This document shows, one piece after another, positions 17,914-25,361 of a DNA stretch of 64,000 bases (positions are counted from its first letter, which is position 1; each line of letters begins with the position of its first letter). The translations under genes and the position numbers were made by a program. The notes beneath the pieces were generated by a model, which did no database searches, was not told the DNA's origin, and saw only the letters and a program-made list of their open reading frames with translations. Source of the stretch: Mucilaginibacter robiniae (GTDB lineage: Bacteria; Bacteroidota; Bacteroidia; Sphingobacteriales; Sphingobacteriaceae). Location: contig NZ_CP051683.1 of the NCBI RefSeq assembly GCF_012849215.1, positions 24,031 to 88,030 on the forward strand, written 5' to 3'.

Positions 17914-17975
17914 GCAAGTTCGTTTGGTGGGTCGTAAATCCCGGAGGGTTTACGATACACAAAAACACAACTTGC
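17914..17975. other. Candidate origin of transfer (oriT)
   Basis: A nested inverted repeat lies 94 nt upstream of mobA. The outer arms are GCAAGTT (17914-17920) and AACTTGC (17969-17975). The inner hairpin is CGTAAA (17933-17938) with TTTACG (17949-17954) around CCC/GGG. Position beside the relaxosome genes and the nested dyads fit an oriT. The nick site cannot be assigned by eye. Confidence 0.6.
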
Positions 17976-18344
17976 ATTAACAAACTCAACATTTACGATT
18001 GGGCATTGAATACACCTAAATCCCAGTATGATATAGGTATAAATAAATAATTGCCTATGCGAAGCACATACCCTGATTGATGAAATAGTCAGATATACAG
18101 ATAGACAGCTATTTAGATAGCCAAATATTCAACTATATAACTATTCGCTTATCTACATATGGTACTTTCTGAAATTTCAAAAAGTTAAATATTCCAATAT
18201 TTGGATATACATATATCCGGCTATAGAGATAGGTAACTATTCGCCTGCAGGCACTTTAGTTAAGGTAATTAATTGTGTTTAGGATTGGCCGTCGGTAGTA
18301 TCGGCAAAAAGAAAAGTATAAAGGTATTTGGAAATTTTTGGTAG

Positions 18345-18395
18345 TACAGGCAGTGGCATTTGAAGCCTTATGTTAACTCATTAACGCTGCCTGTA
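18345..18395. repeat. Inverted repeat in the region upstream of mobA
   Basis: TACAGGCAG (18345-18353) is the exact complement of CTGCCTGTA (18387-18395). Between them are GGC/GCC and GTTAA/TTAAC pairs that could extend the stem. It may be a structured RNA or a protein-binding dyad. Confidence 0.5.
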
Positions 18396-18784
18396 TATAG
18401 TAATTCGGGAATACTCACGTAGGTATCTACATACCTGCCAAAACTGGCTGCCTATGGTTCATTAAAAAACAATCTGATTCATTTCTCGAATGAATATTAG
18501 AGTGAGTTTAACTGCATCATAATTCTCGGCTCCGCACCGAAAACGCTTCTTCCCCCAATGTCAAAGATCAAGATTTCGAATTAGAAATAGTTAACTATTT
18601 GCCTATTCGGATATACAAATATATAGCTTTGCTATATTTTGTAAGCAGATTGATTCAATTTGCTATATTATTTTATTTTAACTAACTGTTAACCAATAAA
18701 ATAAAATTATCTGTTGTAACTGTTAACGCTATTTTGAAAATCAGATGGGAGATTATGGCTTTCGCCTTCTTTTTGAGGCTTTTT

Positions 18785-18851
18785 TACCTTTCAGTAGAAC
18801 AAGAGTAGCAGCAAGCAAGTAGTATGCGATAACTGCTATCACTGAAAGGTA
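18785..18851. repeat. 11-bp inverted repeat with a 45-nt spacer
   Basis: TACCTTTCAGT (18785-18795) and ACTGAAAGGTA (18841-18851) are exact complements. A short GC-rich hairpin with a T run (GCCTT/GAGGC, 18764-18786) lies just before the left arm, a weak plus-strand terminator form. Confidence 0.5.
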
Positions 18852-18964
18852 AGGCTCCATTTTTGCTTTTCAATTAAATAGGTTAAAACAAAGATGGGGC
18901 TTCATGGAGTGGATGTAAATACGCTAAAAGTACGATTCAACGTATGAAAAAGTACTATTTTAGG

Positions 18965-18986
18965 TACTACGTAGAACTACGTAGTA
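18965..18986. promoter_or_regulatory. Perfect 10-bp palindrome, likely operator
   Basis: TACTACGTAG, two A, then CTACGTAGTA: a perfect inverted repeat with a 2-nt centre, typical of a dimeric regulator's binding site. It lies just beyond the 3' end of the LuxR-type gene and inside the region upstream of mobA. Confidence 0.55.
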
Positions 18987-19060
18987 TGATGTAAGAAACT
19001 GATTTACAATGCTTAATTAAATATACGTATAAATGACTATCCATCTATACGCATATTCAA

Positions 19061-20002
19061 CTATCGGGATATATGAATTTCGCCTTTTAAAGTTCTGATT
19101 AATTCAACCTTGTTTCTTGCCCCCGTTTTGGTGAACATTTTTTGTACATGGGTAGTTACTGTTCGTTCTTGAATAAATAGCTTATCGGCAATTTCCTTAT
19201 ATTTAAGACCGTCAGTAATTAATGCTGCAACTTCAACCTCTCGAGGGCTTAAATTGAAACGCTTGCAGTTATCTATAAATGCATCGGAATGCCCGTCTTC
19301 TTTTACGGCCAGTAAAAGAGATTCTAATTGCTTCGCCTCTTCCCTTGACTGTTTGATAGCTTCCCAGATAAACAGTCCGGTAATAAAGAGGAAACCGCCA
19401 TTCATAACTAAAACCTCTGGTAATTGGCTTACGCGAAAATAAGATAGGATAGGCATAGAAACCCAGGGAGCTATAGCTAACAAGTTTAGGTACATTTCCT
19501 TGCGGGACGTATTATCTTCCAGTTGCTTTTGTTTAATAGAACGATACATTGCATTTATGCAGATAACTGCATAAATGCAGGGGATGATTACTGCATGCTT
19601 TACTACTCTATCGATATTTCCTGATATCATGTATTCGATACCAAAAAAAACCACAAAGGGCGCAAATAAAAAAAGCCACACCCCATAAACAGCATGAAAT
19701 CGTAACCTTTGCAAATTAAAAGCTTTGTAAAAGTAAAAGGGCATGTAACAGGCTAATAGAAAACCGCTACCCCATGCAAGCAAGTTTTGCATGTGTAAAG
19801 GTACTCCTTGAAAGGTGGGGTCGGGAAATAGCCCCCCGCAAACATTATAAAAGATAAAAAGTGATAACAGGATTAGATAATATAACCTTTTCTTCTCTCC
19901 TGGCCTCTGCAAATAAATTAGTAGTTGAAACAGGAACATTATCGTCTCAAAAATCAAGAAGATAAAAGTGACGAGTTCCATGTCTGTATTAAATACTTTC
20001 AT
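19061..20002 (-). CDS. Membrane-bound LuxR-type transcriptional regulator
   Basis: A 313-residue protein with about seven membrane helices over residues 10-220 and a C-terminal LuxR-type helix-turn-helix (LSPREVEVAALITDG...KEIADKLFIQERTVTTHV, about residues 250-305). The conserved LSxRExEV and GxxxKEIA patterns identify the GerE/LuxR fold. A membrane sensor would therefore act directly on DNA. It overlaps the GNAT gene by 4 nt (ATGA), so they are co-transcribed. Signal and target genes are unknown; its position upstream of the transfer operon makes conjugation control possible but unproven. Confidence 0.85.
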   Translation of the reverse strand: MKVFNTDMELVTFIFLIFETIMFLFQLLIYLQRPGEKKRLYYLILLSLFIFYNVCGGLFPDPTFQGVPLHMQNLLAWGSGFLLACYMPFYFYKAFNLQRLRFHAVYGVWLFLFAPFVVFFGIEYMISGNIDRVVKHAVIIPCIYAVICINAMYRSIKQKQLEDNTSRKEMYLNLLAIAPWVSMPILSYFRVSQLPEVLVMNGGFLFITGLFIWEAIKQSREEAKQLESLLLAVKEDGHSDAFIDNCKRFNLSPREVEVAALITDGLKYKEIADKLFIQERTVTTHVQKMFTKTGARNKVELIRTLKGEIHISR

Positions 20003-20586
20003 AGAATAGGTATCTCTCTATCCCGTTTAAGCATGAAAAGCTTGTAGCCAAAATCCAATTCACTATAAATTTTGAACCCGATTTTCTCGTACCAAGGGAT
20101 GTTTTTTAAAGTGGATGTTTCTAAATATACTGGGCGTTGTTGATCTTGGCTATCTTTGATAACCTCCTTTAGCAATTGGGTTCCTATCCCTTTATCTTGA
20201 TCAGAAGGAACAACGCCAAGGAACCACAAATAGTAAATATGCTCTTTAGGATAGTTTTTTTTAATAGCACTCTCCCTGCTCATGGCCTTTCCTGCTCGAC
20301 TTAAACCAATAGCGTTCAAAACAAGCTTAATATCCAACCAGGTAGATAATAAGGAAAATTTCTTTTTATCTGGATACAATACCAAGGCACAACCTTTTCT
20401 ATCATTAGTAAGGTAAACTGCACCAAACATATAGCAGATTTCAAATGAGTAATCCATCAATGCCCGGATACGTTCTTTTCTCTTACTATCCTGCTTTACT
20501 ATATAATTTACGCTTTGGTTATCCTCAAAGGAGTTAGAAAGAATATCAATTATTAACGGCTTATCGGCTTTTCCGGCTTTAATCAT
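19999..20586 (-). CDS. GNAT-family N-acetyltransferase
   Basis: A 195-residue protein with the GNAT acetyl-CoA signature: a core strand YYLWFLGVVPSDQDKGIGTQLL (split: LGVVPSDQDKGIGTQLL near residues 118-134), followed by a helix and a C-terminal strand region with YEKIGFK near 165-171. It begins the two-gene unit with the LuxR-type regulator. The substrate cannot be told from sequence. A 12-bp dyad (20625-20658) lies just upstream and may be an operator. Confidence 0.8.
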   Translation of the reverse strand: MIKAGKADKPLIIDILSNSFEDNQSVNYIVKQDSKRKERIRALMDYSFEICYMFGAVYLTNDRKGCALVLYPDKKKFSLLSTWLDIKLVLNAIGLSRAGKAMSRESAIKKNYPKEHIYYLWFLGVVPSDQDKGIGTQLLKEVIKDSQDQQRPVYLETSTLKNIPWYEKIGFKIYSELDFGYKLFMLKRDREIPIL

Positions 20587-20624
20587 AGGTAAAAGTTTTT
20601 TGAAGTAACAGTTAAATATTATTT

Positions 20625-20658
20625 ATATGTTGAAACGCGAAAATTTGTTTCGACATAT
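20625..20658. promoter_or_regulatory. Dyad upstream of the GNAT gene
   Basis: ATATGTTGAAAC (20625-20636) and GTTTCGACATAT (20647-20658) are complementary with one mismatch and a 10-nt spacer. It lies between the divergent GNAT and XRE genes and may be an operator for one of the two regulators. Confidence 0.5.
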
Positions 20659-20807
20659 CCTCGCTCGTAATAAATATTAAAAGCCATACTTTTATATCTT
20701 TACATGCTGTTTACAATTCTCTGACGAGGAAATAAAGCAAAACACAAAAATCAACCTCCCAATTACAGATTTGCTATAATTAAACACAAGCGGATGAAAA
20801 AAGGTTT

Positions 20808-21224
20808 ATGGATATCAGTGGTGAGAACTTAAGGTTAAGACAAATAAGAAAAGCGTTAGGCTATAATCAGGCCGACTTTGCAAAGTCGCTCGGACTTACA
20901 CAAGGTGGCTACTCTGATATTGAACGTGGCAAAAACGGCGTTTCCGGCAGGGTCAAAATGGTGCTGTTAAACGTTCATAAAGTTAACATCCGATATTTAG
21001 AAAATAACCAAGGCGAAATGTTTTACATTGAAACGCCTCCCGATCAACCCGAAGTTGAAAATACATCTTCAAATTTGAACGCATCCTTAGACACCAAGGA
21101 TACCCAAATAGAACTTTTAAAAGCAGAGATAAGAAGGCTTAATTCAGAACGTGACTTATATATTGAACTGTTACAAGCGAAGGACAGAACCATTGCTGCC
21201 CTTGAACGGCAAATAAAAAAATAA
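20808..21224 (+). CDS. XRE-family regulator with C-terminal coiled coil
   Basis: A 138-residue protein. Residues 8-65 form an XRE helix-turn-helix (LRQIRKALGYNQADFAKSLGLTQG, read in parts: KALGYNQADFAKSLGLTQ then YSDIERGK). Residues about 90-137 form a coiled coil rich in E, L, R and K, likely for oligomerisation. It lies 65 nt upstream of parA on the same strand. It may repress the parA unit through the dyads in the gap. The family call is firm, its targets are inferred. Confidence 0.85.
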   Translation: MDISGENLRLRQIRKALGYNQADFAKSLGLTQGGYSDIERGKNGVSGRVKMVLLNVHKVNIRYLENNQGEMFYIETPPDQPEVENTSSNLNASLDTKDTQIELLKAEIRRLNSERDLYIELLQAKDRTIAALERQIKK

Positions 21225-21251
21225 AACATTGATATCTTGATATCTATATAT

Positions 21252-21271
21252 AATGATATTTTCGTATCATT
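21252..21271. promoter_or_regulatory. Dyad between the XRE gene and parA
   Basis: AATGATA (21252-21258) and TATCATT (21265-21271) are exact complements with a 6-nt spacer. Two TTGATATC copies lie just before it (about 21229-21244). Such sequence could be an operator or a partition site. Confidence 0.5.
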
Positions 21272-21289
21272 GTATCAAAGATTGTTGAT

Positions 21290-22033
21290 ATGAAAACCAT
21301 TGCCATATTGAACCACAAAGGGGGAACGGGCAAAACAACCTCGGCTCTCAATATTGGGGCAGGGCTTGCACGTCTAAAGAAAAAAACGCTACTTGTTGAC
21401 CTTGACCCCCAAACAAACCTTACAGAAGGCTTAGGGGTACGGGATGCAAAAACCTCTATCTATAATAGCTTAAGAGATGGCGTTGATTTACCTATTCAAC
21501 CGATTAATGAGTATTTAGACCTGGTTCCTTCTTCCCTTGATTTAGTTGCAGCAGAATTAGAACTGGTATCGCGGATTGCTCGGGAAAGCATCTTGAAAAA
21601 GCTTTTAGATAAGGTAAAAAAGCGATACGAGTATATTATAATTGACTGTCCACCCGCATTGGGAATGCTCACAATAAACGCACTCGTGCCATCGGATACT
21701 GTTTTGATTCCTTTAGAAGCAGAGTTTTACTCCTATCGCGGAATTGACCGTATGGTTAATATCATTTCAGAAGTAAGGTCACACTATAATGAAGACCTTA
21801 CCATAGGCGGTGTCTTTATTACTAAGTGTAACCCAAAGCGAACTTTAACCGAACATATAACAGAAAGCGTTAAACAGCATTTTGGCGATAAATTATTAGA
21901 TACAAAAATTCGTGTCAATGTAGCACTTGCAGAAGCACCAGTACACGGCCAAGATGTATTTGAATATGCACCCAACTCAAACGGTGCTAAAGATTATGAA
22001 ACCTTAGTAGTAGAAATTGTTACCAAACTATAA
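21290..22033 (+). CDS. parA: ParA-family partition ATPase
   Basis: A 247-residue ATPase with deviant Walker A (KGGTGKTT, residues 9-16), the ParA signature DLDPQTNLT (about 37-45) and the switch/Walker B block IIIDCPPALG (about 115-124). It matches ParA proteins of mobile elements and plasmids. It is followed by a small basic partner gene starting a few bases after its stop (TAATGTCATG). A partition role suggests the element may exist in a circular, possibly replicating form, but no replication initiator is visible here. Confidence 0.9.
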   Translation: MKTIAILNHKGGTGKTTSALNIGAGLARLKKKTLLVDLDPQTNLTEGLGVRDAKTSIYNSLRDGVDLPIQPINEYLDLVPSSLDLVAAELELVSRIARESILKKLLDKVKKRYEYIIIDCPPALGMLTINALVPSDTVLIPLEAEFYSYRGIDRMVNIISEVRSHYNEDLTIGGVFITKCNPKRTLTEHITESVKQHFGDKLLDTKIRVNVALAEAPVHGQDVFEYAPNSNGAKDYETLVVEIVTKL

Positions 22034-22037
22034 TGTC

Positions 22038-22301
22038 ATGGCAAAGAAAACATTCAACTTAGAAGATAAAAATAAGAACTTACATGGTGCTGCTGCACTG
22101 TTTGCGCCTTCCTCACAAGAAGGTAAACAGCAAAAAGAAGAAACAAGAGAGCCCGAATACAACGAGGATGAAGAAATAACTGGTTATCAGCTTCGATTGC
22201 AAAAGGGTTGGCTAAAGCAGTTAAAAATAATGAGTGCCAATACCGACACATCAGTGAAAGACCTCATTTTAAATGCAGTCGCTGAAAAATATAAACTCTA
22301 A
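22038..22301 (+). CDS. Small ParA partner protein (ParB-like)
   Basis: An 87-residue basic and charged protein encoded directly after parA; the ATG at 22038 follows the parA stop by 4 nt and gives MAKKTFNLEDK. A longer frame from 22017 overlaps parA and is less likely. The N-terminal half is flexible (Q, E and K-rich); the C-terminal half (about 50-87) is helical and may bind DNA. This is the usual size and place of a ParB-type centromere-binding partner, but the family is not otherwise recognised. A terminator follows. Confidence 0.7.
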   Translation: MAKKTFNLEDKNKNLHGAAALFAPSSQEGKQQKEETREPEYNEDEEITGYQLRLQKGWLKQLKIMSANTDTSVKDLILNAVAEKYKL

Positions 22302-22310
22302 ACCTAAAGC

Positions 22311-22331
22311 CCTACATCAGTAGGTTTTTTT
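22311..22331 (+). terminator. Intrinsic terminator after the parA unit
   Basis: CCTAC (22311-22315), loop ATCA and GTAGG (22320-22324) form a 5-bp stem followed by seven T residues. It ends the XRE-ParA-partner unit and is directly followed by repeat R3. Confidence 0.8.
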
Positions 22332-22334
22332 GTT

Positions 22335-22477
22335 AGTTACCATCAAAACCAAATCAGATAATCCGGGCGGCAATCAAAATTTGCTATCATAACATTTGTC
22401 CTTGATGATCTGCAGCAAAAATAAATGCTATCAAAAGCAGCTGAGGATCTTGTTGCCGGCACGAATTTTTGCTATCT
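22335..22477 (+). repeat. Composite TGCTATCA repeat, copy R3 (units B-A-B)
   Basis: TGCTATCA occurs at 22382-22389 and 22426-22433, and TGCTATC at 22470-22476. The first spacer resembles unit B (ATCAAAAC, CCGG), the second unit A (GATCTGCAG), the third unit B (AGCAGCTGAGGATCTTGTTG, nearly identical to copy R1). Its end lies 6 nt before the start codon of the Mrr-like nuclease, so the repeat forms the leader of that gene. Confidence 0.8.
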
Positions 22478-22482
22478 TTCAA

Positions 22483-23361
22483 ATGAGCGATACACATTCT
22501 AATCCTGAATTACCTAAACACCAAATTTATGAACTGGTGGTTGCGGACGTTCTTAAAAAATTTGATGCGAATGCTACAGTCAAGCACGATGTGAAACTAC
22601 CCAGTGCAAACGGTAAAAGGAAAAGGCAAATCGATGTTTACATTGAAGGTAAAATAGCAGGTATGCCTCTAAATATTATCGTTGATTGTAAATATTATGA
22701 TAAAAAGCTTGATGTTAAAGATGTTGAGCAATTCATCGGAATGGTAGAAGATATTAAGCCGAACTTAGGTATATTAATAAGCCCTGTCGGTTTTTCATCA
22801 GGCGCTATTGATCGGGTAAAAGAATATGGTACAAGAATTAGCTTATGTTCAATATTCAATGGCAACCATATTGACTATTCTACCCCTTTAGGCATTTGGA
22901 TGTATCGTATTGAGCGAACAGGGTTAAAGTTGAAAATAACTATAACAAATGGTAATCAAGCAATGAAGTACCCTCTGCCAGCTCCTGAACTATGGATGGT
23001 TGAAGATATGTTTGGTAAGCGAATGAAATTACTCGACGTTGCAGCCGAAACCATCATAGAAGATAAAAGCTTAATGCATGATAAAACTGGTTTTACTTTC
23101 ATTGACACTGATAAGTATCTGTTTGTAGACGGTGTCCACACTATTAAGCTGGCGGAAATGAAAGTTTGGTTCGATTCTGTTATCACCGTCGGCAAAAGAT
23201 ATATTAGATATACTTCTGGTACTGCTATTGTTAAAGAAAAAGAGGTTACAACACTTACTCCCTTATCTACTGACATCATATCAGTGGAAGGTGACTTTGA
23301 ACCGTTATCGTTAAAGCAAACTCTTGCTTTTTTAAAAAGTAAGGGAAAAACGATAAATTAA
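22483..23361 (+). CDS. Mrr-like restriction endonuclease (PD-(D/E)xK fold)
   Basis: A 292-residue protein starting at the ATG at 22483 (MSDTHSNPEL). A longer frame from 22396 would translate repeat R3 and is less likely. The nuclease pattern is visible: D51 (RQIDVYI), then D68-x-K70 (VDCKYY), and a conserved VEQFIGMVEDI helix near 81-91, as in type IV Mrr/PD-(D/E)xK restriction enzymes. No methyltransferase partner is present, which suggests a modification-dependent nuclease. The C-terminal 150 residues are not recognised. It is bracketed by repeats R3 and R4, consistent with an exchangeable defence cassette. Confidence 0.75.
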   Translation: MSDTHSNPELPKHQIYELVVADVLKKFDANATVKHDVKLPSANGKRKRQIDVYIEGKIAGMPLNIIVDCKYYDKKLDVKDVEQFIGMVEDIKPNLGILISPVGFSSGAIDRVKEYGTRISLCSIFNGNHIDYSTPLGIWMYRIERTGLKLKITITNGNQAMKYPLPAPELWMVEDMFGKRMKLLDVAAETIIEDKSLMHDKTGFTFIDTDKYLFVDGVHTIKLAEMKVWFDSVITVGKRYIRYTSGTAIVKEKEVTTLTPLSTDIISVEGDFEPLSLKQTLAFLKSKGKTIN

Positions 23362-23363
23362 GT

Positions 23364-23475
23364 ACTATCAAAAATACAAGCTGCACCTGGCTCCAGGTTT
23401 AAGTTTTGCTATCACTTGTTCGGGTAGCCTGCCCTGATCTGCGGATGCTCCAACATTAAGGTGATAGCATTTTAA
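23364..23475 (+). repeat. Composite TGCTATCA repeat, copy R4 (units B-C)
   Basis: CTATCA at 23365-23370, TGCTATCA at 23407-23414 and TGATAGCA at 23462-23469 frame unit B (AAGCTGCACCTGG) and unit C (CCTGATCTGCGGATGCTCC). It starts 2 nt after the nuclease stop codon and ends 11 nt before the minus-strand stop of the PIN gene. TGCTATCAC and GTGATAGCA can form a perfect 9-bp stem. It lies exactly between two convergent genes. Confidence 0.8.
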
Positions 23476-23480
23476 TAATT

Positions 23481-24035
23481 TTACTTTATGTGTAGGTCAA
23501 TTTCACTATACGAACCTAATAATTGGGGTAGTGTCATCGTTTGTATATTGAGCATATCACAAATGAGTGGTATTTTCTTAAATAACTTACTGTCATTGTT
23601 TACAGCAGACTCTTCGGTTACTATCGCTAATTCAGTTCCATCGCTTGCTTTTGATCTACTCAATGAGTACAATATAAGCTTTGCATCAGCCGAATCTAAA
23701 AACCTGTTTCTAAGCATCTCAAACTCTGCGTCAGATTTCAACTTTTTTTTCTGAACCGTTACACAAAATTGATTTTCAAGTTGATTATAGAACTTAGGAT
23801 ATGGTAAAATATCCATCGTTTTCGTATGATGTTTTTTATCTGCTAAAAACGGCAGCTTTTCGGTAACTATTCCTTTTGATAGATATTTTATTTCATCATA
23901 AACCTTATCAAGTATGACAATCTCATTTGCTTTGACTTTCTCTTGGATACAATCAAACAATAAAGAATTTTTATCAAATGGTAAGTAATAGCGAACCAAA
24001 GACAAAAGAGAACTCGAGTCTATTACTGCAATCAT
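23481..24035 (-). CDS. PIN-like toxin protein (DUF4411 type)
   Basis: A 184-residue protein with a PIN-like N-terminus (VIDSSSLLSL, D6) and a second acidic cluster near 115-118 (DSADAKLIL), consistent with a metal-dependent RNase. The length and the neighbour fit DUF4411, a PIN family that accompanies ImmA/IrrE-type proteins. It overlaps the ImmA-like gene by 4 nt (ATGA), so the two are translated together. Function as toxin or defence nuclease is inferred from that pairing. The DUF number is from memory. Confidence 0.7.
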   Translation of the reverse strand: MIAVIDSSSLLSLVRYYLPFDKNSLLFDCIQEKVKANEIVILDKVYDEIKYLSKGIVTEKLPFLADKKHHTKTMDILPYPKFYNQLENQFCVTVQKKKLKSDAEFEMLRNRFLDSADAKLILYSLSRSKASDGTELAIVTEESAVNNDSKLFKKIPLICDMLNIQTMTLPQLLGSYSEIDLHIK

Positions 24036-25183
24036 TGAATATACTTTTCTAATTCGTCGGGCTTAATATTAAGGGTTTTACACACCTCATATTCATTGAT
24101 TACTCCTTCATGGAAAGCCGTTGAAATAGTTGAAATCAATAATGGTGAGTTAATTGGTTTGGGTGTTGAACCCCTTTGTGGTACACCGCTTAACTTCTCT
24201 GCTTCTCTTTGTAACTTTAACTCTCTTTCTCTCGCTCGGTGTTCTTCGTCAAATTCAGCTTTAATCCTATTGTAATTAGCCTTTGAAATCTTACTTGTAA
24301 AAACAAGTCTTGTATAGAGCGAAAGCCTACTTAGATTTGTCTTTTCAGAGATAACTTTTATTAACTCATGATGGTAATCATTATGGGCGTTTGCTTCATC
24401 AAGGTTTTCAATTGTTTGCGCTTCGCTACCCATCAAGAAAAAGTAAGCAAAATCGTTACACCATCTTTCGATAGAGGACAATTGGCTTTGAGGTGAATAG
24501 TCTACAGCTTCAACTTCTTCCTCGTTTAGCAGGTAATGTCCAAACTCATGTACAAGTGTGAAAATTTCCCTTCTAAATGAACTTTGGTTACGCTTTATGA
24601 CTATTACATTCGGCTTTAAAAAAAAGCCATCAATGTTTGCTTTTTCTTTTTTATTCCACGTTTCGACAAATTCAAAAACCATAACGTTTCTTTCTGCGAG
24701 CTTACTGATTAGCCTTTTGAGAAACTCCTTTAAGTCGTTTGTAAAATCAGGATAAACGTTATTTCTAATTTGCTTTGCTACAAATTGAGGGTCTTGTTTT
24801 ATCGTAAATATTGGAATACTTCGCTCTGTATCAAGGTCGGCCAACCTCGCTATTGCGGATAATGAGATTTTAAAGTCCTCAAAATGATTGACTATTTTCT
24901 TTGCCCCTAAATTCAATTCTGAATTAAAGTTTTCTTTTCTAAAAAATATGCTTGCTTCTTTAGCTTCTTCAGGAGCTTTAGGGTCAAGGTAAAAGTGAAG
25001 TCCTTTGTTGAATACCTTGTCAATTCTTTTTAGATAGCTTACATTAATCTCGTCGCTTAGTATATCTTCATTGGCTATTGGCTTTTTGAGCCCATCACTA
25101 ATTAAGGCAATTAAGTCCTCGACTGACATCTTGTAAAGATTCAGTAGATATTTAAGCCTCAATATATTTTGCTCTATTTTCAA
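24032..25183 (-). CDS. ImmA/IrrE-family metallopeptidase
   Basis: A 383-residue protein with a zincin motif HEFGH (H212 to H216, in TLVHEFGHYLL) and a downstream acidic cluster (EEEVEAVD), the ImmA/IrrE (COG2856) pattern. The N-terminal 150 residues may include a degenerate helix-turn-helix. The C-terminal 100 residues contain a charged coiled-coil region (REREL...EAEK) and a small terminal domain. It is translationally coupled to the PIN gene. ImmA-type proteases cleave regulators after damage or phage signals; the partner target here is unknown. Confidence 0.85.
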   Translation of the reverse strand: MKIEQNILRLKYLLNLYKMSVEDLIALISDGLKKPIANEDILSDEINVSYLKRIDKVFNKGLHFYLDPKAPEEAKEASIFFRKENFNSELNLGAKKIVNHFEDFKISLSAIARLADLDTERSIPIFTIKQDPQFVAKQIRNNVYPDFTNDLKEFLKRLISKLAERNVMVFEFVETWNKKEKANIDGFFLKPNVIVIKRNQSSFRREIFTLVHEFGHYLLNEEEVEAVDYSPQSQLSSIERWCNDFAYFFLMGSEAQTIENLDEANAHNDYHHELIKVISEKTNLSRLSLYTRLVFTSKISKANYNRIKAEFDEEHRARERELKLQREAEKLSGVPQRGSTPKPINSPLLISTISTAFHEGVINEYEVCKTLNIKPDELEKYIQ

Positions 25184-25203
25184 CAGCGTTTTTGGTGTGC
25201 AAA

Positions 25204-25218
25204 GATATTAATAATATC
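25204..25218. promoter_or_regulatory. Short palindrome upstream of the ImmA-like gene
   Basis: GATATTA-a-TAATATC (25204-25218) is a perfect 7-bp inverted repeat with one central base, in the 178-nt gap before the minus-strand ImmA-like gene. It may be an operator. Confidence 0.45.
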
Positions 25219-25285
25219 GAGTGAGATATCATTGTAATTAAACGCAACATAAGGTTTTTTTGTTTAGAAAGCCAGTGCACTTGAC

Positions 25286-25310
25286 TTTAAAAAGCTAATT
25301 ATTTTAGCTT
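25286..25310 (-). terminator. Terminator-like hairpin after the CD-NTase gene
   Basis: AAGCTAA (25292-25298) and TTAGCTT (25304-25310) form a stem. On the minus strand it is followed by a run of T. It lies about 50 nt after the CD-NTase stop and separates that unit from the ImmA/PIN unit. Confidence 0.6.
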
Positions 25311-25361
25311 GCGTGTTATAAAGTACTTGACGGAGAAGTTTATATTTGCTAGCTCAGAAAT

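Larger units (their letters stand above)
17976..19060. other. AT-rich non-coding region with many dyads
   Basis: No believable gene is seen in about 1.1 kb. It holds many short dyads: GCTAT-ttag-ATAGC near 18110, GGATATA-TATATCC near 18203-18218, AGGTAT-ATACCT (18421-18436), TACAGGCAG/CTGCCTGTA (18345-18353 and 18387-18395), TACCTTTCAGT/ACTGAAAGGTA (18785-18795 and 18841-18851), and TACTACGTAG-aa-CTACGTAGTA (18965-18986). Variants of AACTATTCGC-TAT recur near 18137, 18234 and 18591. It may carry promoters for mobA, operators, or an origin. Confidence 0.5.

Noticed and set aside
17543..17992. Open frames opposite mobA
   Set aside because: They are shadows of mobA and of the oriT hairpin, with no ribosome site or family signal.
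18001..19060. tRNA or rRNA genes in the long gap
   Set aside because: No cloverleaf-like arms with a CCA end or conserved loop sequences were seen; the dyads are AT-rich and differ in spacing.
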